This document shows, in pieces, positions 24,295 to 34,680 of a stretch of 64,000 bases of DNA. The notes beneath the pieces are model-generated. The model was not told the origin of the DNA, did not search any database, and saw only the letters and a program-made list of their open reading frames with translations. The DNA lies in NCBI GenBank assembly GCA_001972305.1, contig BDDD01006660.1, positions 1 to 64,000 of the forward strand, read 5' to 3'. Origin of the DNA: Cephalotus follicularis. Taxonomy: Eukaryota; Streptophyta; Magnoliopsida; Oxalidales; Cephalotaceae. The translations under genes were made by a program, and so were the position numbers. Numbering within the stretch: the stretch's first letter is position 1; the number at the start of each line of letters is the position of its first letter.

Positions 24295-25013
24295 ATATGA
24301 CGACCCGAAATCCCTTTGGTAATGTTCATGCATACATTGTACCGTATTGTACTGTATCAGACCGTATTGTATTGCATTGAATTGAGGTATTCCTATACCT
24401 ATTGATATTGTATTGGTTATATGCATGTATAGTCGGGATTCTAGGCTGAGTTTTAGAGAGTTGGTCGAATTGACTATATAAGTCAATTTCTCACTCTCAT
24501 CCTCTCATTCTTTCATTCTTCACCCTCTCTCTATCTTTCTCCCTCTTTCTCTCTTGCTGGCAGCCTCCCTCCATCTCCCTAGCAGCCGGATTTGCATCTC
24601 CTTCAACAAGGATACCGATTGCAAGTTGTGGGTTGCCGATTGAACAAGAAAGTAGCGGGTTATTGGGCGATTTCTGCCGATCCATTGATTGGAAGCTCAA
24701 CTTTTGAAGCTTCAGTGATAGGTAGGACTTCCTACCGAATTGCCTACTGCTTGTATTGAGTGATTGAATTAAATTGATTGTATTGAATGATTGAATTGAG
24801 TGTATTGAATGAATTTGGGTTTTAGGGTTTTTAGCAAATCCTTGACCTAATTGTTAATAAAAAGATTGAAATGTTAAATTGAAGGTTGTAACTAGTTTTA
24901 CTAACCTTAAAGATTGATTTTAACCCTTGATTTCTTAAAGAATGGGTTTTAATTGGATTTTGGCTTGAAAATTGCTGGTTTTCTGCAGAAAAATCGGCCA
25001 TTCCCAGCAAAGC

Positions 25014-25320
25014 ATCGATCCCCTTGCCCATAGACATCGATGTATTTCGCTTTGGGATGCAACCTCCTTGATTTAGCAGCAAAGATATCAACGTCTTTGC
25101 CATGAAATGTCCTTTCCCATAAAAGGGCATCGACGCGATACATCAATGCGCATTCCCAGGCCATTTTATTGAAACATGTCGATGTCTTTGTCCAAGGACA
25201 TCGACGTCTTCGGCCAACTGAGAAAGACATCATTGTCTTTGAAAGACATCGACGCCCTTCTACCATTTTTAAAGGCATGCCCTGGTACGCATCGATGTCT
25301 TTAGCCAAGGACATGGATAC
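25014..25320. repeat. TCGA palindrome array in the D LTR (copy 2)
   Basis: Same array as in the middle LTR. Several sites have drifted, but the 20-22-bp phasing between neighbours is kept. Confidence 0.7.
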
Positions 25321-25587
25321 CTTTTGGGCTGAGTGGAGTTTTTAAATGTTAAAGCTGGTTTTTCAACCCTTTTCACATTATCGCTTGACCGGAGCCTCAC
25401 TTGAGGTATTCAAGCGTTTAAAACACAGTTTTCAATGGGTTTCAAAGATCGAATTGATAGATTGATAGAGTGACAGCTTGAGCCATAGGTGACGACCCAG
25501 TGACTTTCATTGACCAAATAGATGTTCATTCCTATTCCGTCGATTCGATTGTCACCGCATAGCAGTTATTGATTGATTGATTGTTGC

Positions 25588-25798
25588 GTCATAAGTGTTG
25601 TTGTGAGTCTAAGTCGGTATTATGGACGCACATTCCCATTTCTCCATTAGACCCCACCACTTATTGGCTTTACTTCGACATTGTATTGATGCAGTGATCG
25701 ATTGCTTGAGTCATAAGTGTTGCTGCGAGTCTAAGTATTATGGACGCACGTTCCCATTTCTCCATTAGACACCACCACTTATTGACTTTGCTTGGACA
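25588..25798 (+). repeat. Two 122-bp tandem units in the D LTR (copy 2)
   Basis: Starts of the repeated block are at 25588 and 25710, the same 122-bp step as in the partner LTR. The duplication therefore predates this array. Confidence 0.75.
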
Positions 25799-26856
25799 TT
25801 GTACTGACATGATTGATTGTATTGTATGGATCCTATAGAGCGACCTTATGATCCGCATCAGCGTAATAGGTTGTTGACTCTGTCCATCTAATTTGTAAAC
25901 TATTTCATTTATTGTATTGACCTGGTGACGAGCAGTATTGATTGTTGCTCCCTAACGGTTGAGCTTATTGATTGACGATTGATGCTCCCCCTGAGGTTCG
26001 TAACTCCCTAACGGTTCAGTAGTTCATTCGGGTGTAGCATCAGCGTGATTGTTTTGACCCAGCCATAGGCTGGAAGATCTATGACTTCCAGACTTGATCA
26101 GTCTGAGAACCGTAGATAGATCTCCCACCCTTTTTGAAGGACTACCTTTCATGGGATTGATCACTGCTAACTAATTGACATTGTATTGACCTGGGGTCGC
26201 ATGCTCTATAGGATATTGATTGATTGATTGGGTGTTTTATGCACCACCTTTGAGTGTCTGCCATTGATTGATTATTATAGATCCTATCCGTATGCTCTGT
26301 TATGAGCCATGGTCATATGGGTAGTCTCATCGCCAACTGTACATATGCATTTTGCATGTCATGCATTGATATTGTACACCGCACATTGATATAGTATAGA
26401 TTGTCACCGATATTGCGCATTGTACATGCATACATGCTGCATGAGGTTTCTGCTTAGCCAGTATGGCTAACCCCATCCTTCGGGGTGGGGCTGTGTTGTA
26501 CCTTATGTGCGGGATAGGTAGGGCAGCAGGTAGCAATGGACAGAAGAACTGAAGACTCTATTTGATCGCACGACTGCTTGGGCATCGCAGAGCCAGTTGT
26601 GAGATATTGTAGTGAAAGGATTGAAATGTTTTGTATTGAGATGCTGTATTGAAGAATTGATAAGTGTGTTGTAAAAGATTGATATTGTAAAGGATTGGTA
26701 TTGTATTGTATCGTTTTGATGGATATTGTATCTTCCGCAACATGTATTGTAAAGTTTTAAGTTTTTCCGCATTTTATATTGCTAGTCCCGACCATTGTAT
26801 TGTTATTGGATTGAGAGTAATGCCACGTGTCCGCCCTGCGGGCGCAGGGTGTTACA

Positions 26857-27591
26857 CAAAATGAGTAAGAATAAAAGTAGGCTAAGGCGCACAACAAGAA
26901 CTTTTGAAAGAGACTTGATGATGTTGAATGCTTGTTTTGATTTTTTTTATTGATCTTTGTATGTATGTTCTCTTATATTCTTGTTATGTTCTCTCTTCAA
27001 ATCTTTTTGTTTGTAGCCGTTTTTCACTTGAAAAATCCGTTGGATGTGTCTTGGAGTTTGTTGCTTCAAAAACGTCGCATTAAAACTCTGTCAGATATTT
27101 TTCCAACTGTCCAAAGCGTCGACCGTTTGCCTCAAAGCGTCGCCACTTATGTGACCGTTGAGTATTTGAATTTGAATTGTCTGGTGAAAGAACTGACATT
27201 CTGGATTTGGGGTCGACTGTTTCCTCAAATTGCTGACACTTTGTGTTGAGCGTCGCCGCTTTGGGCAGGCCTAAAATTCTCTAGGTTTAACCGCTGATAT
27301 AGGCCTTCTAAGCGCTAGCGCTTAGCCTCAAAGAGCCGACGCTTTTATTAGAGCATCGACAGTTTGGCCATTTTCTCCTTTGCTCCAAATACTCCAACTG
27401 TTGGCGCTTTGTTCCTTGCCTCGACCCTTGTACGAAGCGCTGAAGCTTACTTCCTGAGCGTCGACGCATTAAGCTGTTTCTTAAAATTTCTTGTTGTTTT
27501 GCACATTCTATCTTTTACTTGCACATAAAAAAACTTTGTAAAACACAAATATGTTATCATCAAAACTAGGATTGAGACATAAATGTCAACA
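26857..27591 (-). mobile_element. 3' LTR (5' portion) of the minus-strand copia element
   Basis: On the minus strand it starts TGTTGACATTTATGTCTC at 27591, right after a GGGGGAGAT purine tract, the characteristic Sirevirus-type junction. The inner end is cut by the family D array. It belongs with the copia pol and gag on the same strand at 36487-49852, which places the start of a large nest here. TCGA-type motifs are present at 27075-27465. Confidence 0.8.
27073..27466. repeat. TCGA-type palindrome array in the copia LTR
   Basis: Centres are near 27075, 27119, 27140, 27253, 27315 (AGCGCTAGCGCT), 27336, 27356, 27421, 27440 and 27461. Neighbouring pairs are 19-21 bp apart. Arms are of the AGCG..CGCT type. 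Confidence 0.7.
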
Positions 27592-27605
27592 ATCTCCCCC
27601 TTATT
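27592..27605 (-). other. Polypurine tract of the copia element
   Basis: Minus-strand AATAAGGGGGAGAT directly before the LTR start. A further pair of 'ctccccctta' blocks at about 27683-27710 repeats the tract, as often seen upstream of Sirevirus 3' LTRs. Confidence 0.75.
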
Positions 27606-27850
27606 GATGATGACAAAATTTGCTTCATTTCAAACAAGAATTATAATAATGCACAAGTAAAACATATTCATATACACATACTCCCCCTTAATTCAATATC
27701 TCCCCCTTAGTTAAACAAGGGGTGTTTACTTGTCTGTAATAATCGCAAATTCAATCCGTGTATATTGTACTCTTGATGAATAAAATATGCACTTACTTGA
27801 ATTTTAATGTCTAATTGTTATATGAATTGCGGTTGTGAATTCAATTGAGG
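27606..27850 (-). other. Copia 3' untranslated region
   Basis: AT-rich non-coding sequence with repeated polypurine-like blocks, lying between the copia LTR and element F. There is no coding signal. The border with the F LTR is not exact. Confidence 0.5.
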
Positions 27851-27882
27851 AAATAAACTTGAGCAACCAAATTCAAGCAAAA

Positions 27883-28008
27883 CAGCTGACTGTTACAGGG
27901 TAACGGTCGACTGCCTCGTTTATGGAGGAACAACCGACTGTCACAGGGGAACAGTCGACTGTTTGATACGTGGTATGACAGTCGACTGCCTGTTAAAGAC
28001 AGTCGACT
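27883..28008. repeat. TCGA palindrome array 1 in the F LTR (48-bp double unit)
   Basis: Centres are at 27886, 27907, 27934, 27955, 27982 and 28003. The steps alternate 21 and 27 bp, a 48-bp unit of two palindromes repeated three times. The best copy is AACAGTCGACTGTT, a perfect 14-bp palindrome. Confidence 0.85.
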
Positions 28009-29054
28009 GGAATGGTACAGAACAGGTGTCTGTGCATGCATGTGAGACATAGCCAAGGAAAGTGCATGATAGACAGGTGTCATGCGAGACAGCAACTGCC
28101 ATAACATGCAGGAGGAGTGCCCTACATGTGCTCTGCAGACCTGCTAACCTGCAACATAAGAATTGAAAGAGGTAATGTGAGAGGAAGTTATGCATGTGAG
28201 AGAGAGAAGGGAGAAAATGTTAAATGACAATACTAATGAATGAAAACGGGATTGTGAATACTTTTCCCTTATAAACAGAAGCTGACTGAGTGTTTTGAGA
28301 GTTAGAAAACACTGAGGATAAAGGGAGGCTTGCTAGAGGATTGTAGGAGTTGCATTTGGAGGATTTGGGTGTTCAAAGAGACTTGAAAGCTTCGGATTTT
28401 CCTGGTAAGTTCCCAAATCCGAGCTCACCACTGATGTGGTGGTTTGTTGATAATGTAAATAGGAGAATGTTAGAATGTCTTATGTTAACATGATTAAGGT
28501 TAGCAATTTCTGGAATTGAAATAGAATTGGTAAATGGTTGAAGAAGAGTTGAGATTATAAGCCTCTAAATTGAATTATAGTTGTTGTTATGGTTGTCAAT
28601 AAGTATATGTATTCTAATCACCTCTATACATACCCTATATAACATGAAAACTTAGTACTTGCTGAAATTGGAGTTAGTTAATGGAGAGATGTTGTTAAAT
28701 GTAAGAATGGAGGCTTAATGAACTATTGATGAGCTACTGTTAGAATAGTAAATGTAACTGGATAATTAGTTAACTTACTGATTAAGTGACTGAACCTTCA
28801 AGCATGCATGCTATAGATTAAATTCTGCTGAGATTGGAAGATTGATTTGGTGAAGAGCTTTGGACATTAAAGAGAGAGATCAATCCAAATTGATCTCGGG
28901 ATAGCGTTTAAGGTAGGGGTAATGACATGTTTTGGAAGATATATTATGCATATCATGTATGGTTAATTTTCTGTTTGATTGCATGTATTGATTGGGTTAG
29001 TATTTAGACATTGAAATGCATACCCTGCTACTGCCTACTCTTTTCTGGGCAAAG

Positions 29055-29166
29055 CAGTCGACTGTTCTTCATGACAGTCGACTACTCAAACAAACCAGTC
29101 GACTGTTAAGAACAAACAGTCGACTACTCAACCAAACAGCAGACTGTTCTTGGGAACAGCCGACTG
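29055..29166. repeat. TCGA palindrome array 2 in the F LTR
   Basis: Centres are at 29058, 29078, 29099, 29120, 29140 and 29160, with steps of 20-21 bp. The consensus is CAGTCGACTG. Spacers differ from those of array 1. Confidence 0.85.
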
Positions 29167-30462
29167 TCCTGGGATAAAATTTTGATACAGCCTCTGATTA
29201 GACCTTAAATTGAATGTAATTACCCTGGCTTCCATATGGGATGACTAGAACAGTCAGTCCTGGCCTTATATAATTACATTTCAGAGATTAAACAACGTAT
29301 GCACCCCTTGAGGAAGTTGTGCAAGAGTGACTATGGTATGCTAATACCTTATTAAATTTCTTGAATTGCTACTGTGCTTCCTGTTTTGCTGTATATGCTA
29401 CTGTTATAATTAGTATATACTTTTTTGGGTGTTCATTAACACTACTATCCCTTATTTTCAAATGATTGAACCAACTAGTGCTTTAAGCACAAATATGAAT
29501 TCCTTACGATTTTCAAATGGAAATATATGTTTTCAAATGATTACTGATTTTTCCTCCAATGTGAGGTACTGTTACTGGACTGAATATCATTTTCCTCCCA
29601 TGAGATGGACAATCACTGAGTTGTTAAATGTTTCTAAAGAAAACAGCTTTTATTGCATACTATTGATATACGTAATATTACTAGTGAATTGATTGTCTAT
29701 GTTATTGTCGTTAGTCGAGTGATAGGAGACGTCACTGGCTACGGAGGTGGTCCTATGTGCCAGGAGTTGGCTAGAGTACCCACCCAAACTGTCTGCAATG
29801 CAGATCTTGATTGTTAAACTGCCCGCTAATGCCAGTAGTAACTGACCTGATCTATCATCTTCGGAGTGAAGGGTGATAGATAGGTGGTGCACAGTTGGTG
29901 CTAGGAGTTAGCGACATGTGACACCCAAACCACTGGACTGATTAATTGTACCCTTGTGCGGTATTCTTGCATTGTATTGTCTATGGCCACTTGGCATTGT
30001 TGCTTATATATTGAAATACTTAATTATGTTATTTTCAATATAAAATGTCATACATGTTGCATTTACATATTCCTTATCATGAATTATCTTCCTACTTAGC
30101 CAAGTGAGGACAACGACTAACCCCCCTACAATTTCAGATTAAGTAAAGGCATTAAAGAAGGAGCGTTGTTGAAGCTCGGAGAGCTTTGATCTACTTAAGG
30201 TTGTTATTTTATTTTGTAATGTAATTGTAATGAACAATTCTCACTCCGTTGATGTTTTACTTTCCTCATGTAAAAGGATAATTGTTGGATTGTACGAGCA
30301 CGTAGTATGGGCTGCGTGCGGATGACTTTTATTTTATAATCCATATATGAATGCTTCCACTTATTTATGAAATGTTGAAAGGAATGCTGGATAATTATTT
30401 ATTTCTGATATCACCATATATGCTTGTCCTTGAGGGGATTGAAAGGCGGGGTACTGACAGCA

Positions 30463-30474
30463 TGGTATCAGAGC
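30463..30474 (+). other. Primer-binding site of F
   Basis: TGGTATCAGAGC, the classic plant initiator tRNA-Met site, three bases after the LTR end. Confidence 0.9.
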
Positions 30475-30517
30475 ATATTGCATATATACTAGCTGGGATA
30501 AGTTTCTCGGAAATTAA

Positions 30518-31680
30518 GTGAATTGTTTCCTAATGAATATGTCATTCCATATAGGAAACAGAATGGACCTACGAAGAGGAAGAAGGGGAAGGCGTAGAGC
30601 CGACGAAGGAGGCAATGCACCGCCAGTGCATGGAAATGATCCGCCAACGAATGAAGGAGTGAATATTCCTCCAGTGCATGATGAGAGGAGTAACTTTGAC
30701 CGCATGGCTGACCTCTTTCAACAACAGATGCAAGCTAATGCAGCGAACATGGAACAGATTCGGCAAATGTACAAGGCTAACCGGACCTATCATCAGGCTC
30801 CTGAAGCTTGTCATACTGGTGGATTTGGCCGCGATCTAGAGCGGTTCATGAGACAGAATCCTCGGACATTCAACGGTGAACTAAATGCTACTGTGGCCGA
30901 GCAATGGATTAGAGATATGGAGAAAATATTTGCTGCCCTGGAGTGTACTGATGAGCAAAAACTCAACTTTGCTGTATACTGCTTATGGGGCGAGGCTACC
31001 TATTGGTGGGAATGGACTGAAGCAATGTGGGAATCTCGTGGGCTTGACAGGACTTGGGACAGATTTCAGTCTGAGTTCCTTGAAACTTATGTGCCACAGA
31101 TAGAGCGTGACCGGAGCGAGACTGAACCGATGGAGTTATGTCAAGGGGACATGACGGTAGCTCAGTACCAGACTAGATTTGTGGAGCTGGCAAGACATAT
31201 ACCTTATCTTGTGGAGGGTGAATCACGGATGATCCGAAGGTTCCTAAAAGGCCTTCGACCTGACATCAGATCTAAACTGTTGATGTTGCAACTAACCTCT
31301 TTTGTAGATGTTGCTGAGAGGGCGATGATTCTAGAAGCAGATACGAATGAAAGGAGAGCGGAACGGTCTCATACTAATCAATCGAGGGCAGCGTAGTCAC
31401 AGGGGCAGGGGAGTAATAATCCTGCTAAGTCAACAAAGTCTAACAACAAAGGTCAAGGAGGTTCTCGACGAAAAAATTCACGATCAAGGACACCTAGCCG
31501 AAGCAGTCAACAAAATGCGGGTGGATGTACTTTTTGTGGTCATCAGAACCATGATGAGACTGAATGCTGGAAGAACATGGGAAAGTGCTTGAGATGTGGT
31601 TCACAAGAACATATGCGGAACAGTTGTCCTATGATGAGGGATCAGGCACGCGGCCAACAGAGAAGTGCTGGTGCTAGTAG
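30518..31680 (+). pseudogene. Element F gag
   Basis: The open N-terminal block (about 290 residues) has a basic start (RRGRRGRRR) and the gag core: 'NPRTFNGELNATVAEQWIRDMEKIF', 'LWGEATYWWEW', 'TWDRFQSEFLETYVPQ', 'LCQGDMTVAQYQTRFVELARHIPYLV' and 'FLKGLRPDIRSKL'. Downstream lies a CCHC zinc knuckle ('CLRCGSQEHMRNSCP'). Size and order match Tekay-type gag, the structural protein that packages the RNA. Confidence 0.85.
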
Positions 31681-32098
31681 TAGTTTTGAGGCTACTCAAC
31701 CGCGGAAGGATACCGGGAAGGGGACTGTGAAAGGTAGGGTCTACACCTTATCTAAAGATGATGTGCCAGAATCTAGTACTATTGTGGGAGGTACTATTTA
31801 TATATCTGGCATACTAGCTCATGTATTGATTGACCCTGGTGCGACGCATTCATTCATTGCATCTGAATTTGGTCGCAATTTGCATGGTGTTACTTCTAGA
31901 TTACCTTATGTATTGGAGGTGAGTACTCCTGCGGGTACTTGTCTTCTATCTGACACTATAAAGAAGGATTGTGAGATCATGGTAGCTGGGATTCAGTTAT
32001 CTGCTGACTTGATAGTATTACCTATTTGGGATTTTGATGTGATCTTGGGGATGGACTGGCTGTATGCTCATCATGCTTGTGTTGATTACTACAACTAG
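31577..32098 (+). pseudogene. Element F protease region
   Basis: Retropepsin-like fold signature around 'AHVLIDPGATHSFIAS' (the DPGAT form is frequent in plant gypsy elements). It closes with 'ADLIVLPIWDFDVILGMDWL'. It follows the zinc knuckle and precedes the RT linker, as in intact relatives. Confidence 0.8.
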
Positions 32099-33801
32099 AT
32101 GATGAAATTTTACCTTCAAGATGGGACTGACTGCAAGTTTATTGGGGAGTAGAATGTTTCTACTCCGATCATTTCATATACTCGACCACAGAAGTATCTC
32201 AAGCAAGGGTGCGAAGGCTATTTGGCCTATGTGATTGATCATACGAAAGGTACGCCCAGTATATAACAAGTGCCTGTTGTATGTGAATTTCCTGATGTAT
32301 TTCCAGATGATCTCACTTCGTTGCCACCGGAGAGAGATATAGAGTTCAGCATTGAACTATTGCCTGGGACTGCTCCTATATCCAAAGCCCCGTACCGAAT
32401 GGCTCCTGCCGAACTAAAGGAGTTAAAGATTCAATTGCAGGATTATCTTGATAAGGGCTTCATCAGAACGAGTGTATCACCGTGGGGAGCACCGATTCTT
32501 TTTGTGAAAAAGAAGGATGGATCGATGCAGTTATGCATTGATTACAGGCTGCTAAATCAGGTAACGGTGAAGAACAAGTATCCTCTGCCATATATTGAGG
32601 AGTTGTTCGACCAATTGCAAGGCTCAACTGTATTCTCCAAACTGGACCTCAGAACAAGTTATCATCAGTTGAGGATCAGAGAGGGTGATGTGGAGAAGAC
32701 CGCATTTCGAACCAGATATGGGAATTACGAATTCTTGATACTGCCGTTTGGTTTGACAAATGCCCATGTAGCCTTTATGTGTCTGATGAACAAAGTGTTC
32801 CAACCCTATCTTGACCAGTTTTTCATTATATTCCTGGATGACATCCTGATTTATTCGAAAAGCATCGAGGAACACATGCAGCACTTGAGAATTGTATTGC
32901 AGACACTACAGAAGGAACAGCTATATGCCAAATGCAGCAAGTGCGAATTTATGATGAAATTTTACCTTCAAGATGGGACTGACTGCAAGTTTATTGGGGA
33001 GTAGAATGTTTCTACTCCGATCATTTCATATACTCGACCACAGAAGTATCTCAAGCAAGGGTGCGAAGGCTATTTGGCCTATGTGATTGATCATACGAAA
33101 GGTACGCCCAGTATATAACAAGTGCCTGTTGTATGTGAATTTCCTGATGTATTTCCAGATGATCTCACTTCGTTGCCACCGGAGAGAGATATAGAGTTCA
33201 GCATTGAACTATTGCCTGGGACTGCTCCTATATCCAAAGCCCCGTACCGAATGGCTCCTGCCGAACTAAAGGAGTTAAAGATTCAATTGCAGGATTATCT
33301 TGATAAGGGCTTCATCAGAACGAGTGTATCACCGTGGGGAGCACCGATTCTTTTTGTGAAAAAGAAGGATGGATCGATGCAGTTATGCATTGATTACAGG
33401 CTGCTAAATCAGGTAACGGTGAAGAACAAGTATCCTCTGCCATATATTGAGGAGTTGTTCGACCAATTGCAAGGCTCAACTGTATTCTCCAAACTGGACC
33501 TCAGAACAGGTTATCATCAGTTGAGGATCAGAGAGGGTGATGTGGAGAAGACCGCATTTCGAACCAGATATGGGCATTACGAATTCTTGATACTGCCGTT
33601 TGGTTTGACAAATGCCCATGTAGCCTTTATGTGTCTGATGAACAAAGTGTTCCAACCCTATCTTGACCAGTTTTTCGTTATATTCCTGGATGACATCCTG
33701 ATTTATTCGAAAAGCATCGAGGAACACATGCAGCACTTGAGAATTGTATTGCAGACACTACAGAAGGAACAGCTATACGCCAAATTCAGCAAGTGCGAAT
33801 T
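32099..33801 (+). repeat. Tandem direct repeat (~852 bp) over the F RT
   Basis: Two adjacent units at a constant offset of 852 bp, nearly identical (a handful of differences). This implies a very recent duplication or an assembly effect. Confidence 0.9.
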
Positions 33802-33900
33802 TTGGCTAGATCATGTGACTTTCCTAGGTCGCATTGTGTCGAGTGAAGGATTGTCAGTGGATCCTTTGAAGATAGAGAGTATTGTTGATTGACCCCAACC
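32099..33900 (+). pseudogene. Element F reverse transcriptase region (with direct repeat)
   Basis: RT landmarks occur: '[24 protein letters not shown]', '[19 protein letters not shown]', '[17 protein letters not shown]', '[14 protein letters not shown]', '[19 protein letters not shown]', '[11 protein letters not shown]' and '[17 protein letters not shown]'. Most of these landmarks appear twice, because the region holds a tandem direct repeat of about 850 bp. The repeat copies differ at only a handful of bases. The RT would copy the element RNA into DNA. It is a fossil. Confidence 0.9.
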
Positions 33901-33901
33901 G

Positions 33902-34680
33902 AGAAACGTTACTGAGGTTCGTAGTTTCTTTGGATTGGCTGGTTACTACCGAAGGTTCATCAAAGGATTTTCAAAGCTTGCTGCACCTTTGACACAGTTG
34001 ACTCAGAAGAAGTCAAGTTTTGTGTGGGATGATGCTTGTGAGGCAAGTTTCCAAGAGTTGAAGAGTCGGTTGATTTCGGCTCCAGTGTTGGCATTACCTG
34101 AGGGTAATGAGGGTTTTACTATCTATACTGATGCTTCTGGGAAAGGATTGGGATGCGTTCTTATGCAACATGGTAGGGTGATTGCATATGCATCGAGGAG
34201 GTTAAAGTCGTACGAGGAAAATTATCCCGTACACGATCTTGAGTTGGCAGCCATAGTGTTCGCTTAACATAAATGGAGGCACTACCTCTATGATGCTCAA
34301 TTTGAGATCTTTACAGACCATAAAAGTTTAAAGTATCTGTTTTCTCAAAAGGAGCTCAACATGAGACAGAGACGATGGGTGGAGTTCTTCAATGATTACA
34401 ACTACAACATTCAATACCACCCGAGGAAGGCGAATGTAGTGGAAGATGCGCTGAGTCGCATGGCAATGATTGCTGGAGCAATGGTATCAAAGTGGAAGCT
34501 ATTGGAGGAAATTCAGAGATGGAATCCGTTCATGGTTTCCAGTGGAGTTATTGTGGCAAGTCTAAAAGCACAACAGAAACTTCTAGAGCGTATTCTGACT
34601 GCTCAGTATAGTGATTCTGAGTTATGGAGTATTCGTGAGAACCGAGACCGAGTTCTCCATTCATACTGATGGCATACTGA
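33902..34680 (+). pseudogene. Element F RNase H region
   Basis: The RT connection ('[27 protein letters not shown]') leads into RNase H with '[48 protein letters not shown]' motifs in pieces. The domain ends with '[35 protein letters not shown]', the standard Ty3/gypsy RNase H landmark. This activity removes the RNA strand during reverse transcription. Confidence 0.85.

Larger units (their letters stand above)
15414..26856 (+). mobile_element. Family D gypsy tandem array: pol - LTR - internal - LTR
   Basis: A partial pol plus LTR (15414-20214) is followed by a second unit with primer-binding site, gag, protease, RT, integrase and a 3' LTR (to 26856). The middle LTR serves both units. The pol-plus-LTR segments of the two units align at an offset of about 6.64 kb with near-equal length (about 4.8 kb each). 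By-eye sampling suggests roughly 95-97% identity, so the array is fairly young. Both coding regions are broken, with several breaks each. The lineage is Tekay/Del-like by integrase motifs. The right edge sits in a copia LTR. Confidence 0.85.
24296..26856 (+). repeat. Family D 3' LTR
   Basis: 2.56 kb, same order of parts as the middle LTR and ending ...AGGGTGTTACA. It contains the palindrome array (about 25014-25320) and the 122-bp tandem pair (25588-25798). The following bases belong to a minus-strand copia LTR. Confidence 0.9.
27850..30459 (+). repeat. 5' LTR of element F
   Basis: Ends ...GGGGTACTGACA three bases before the primer-binding site. The left terminus is not recognised, so the start is approximate. 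It holds two TCGA palindrome arrays. The 'ccaagtgaggacaacgactaacc' block near 30100 is typical of Tekay-type LTRs and recurs in the minus-strand Tekay LTR near 4870. Confidence 0.7.

Noticed and set aside
27883-28008. Regularly spaced palindromes as a CRISPR-like array
   Set aside because: Motifs are too short, imperfect and closely spaced, spacers are about 10 bp, there are no cas genes, and the setting is a plant LTR.
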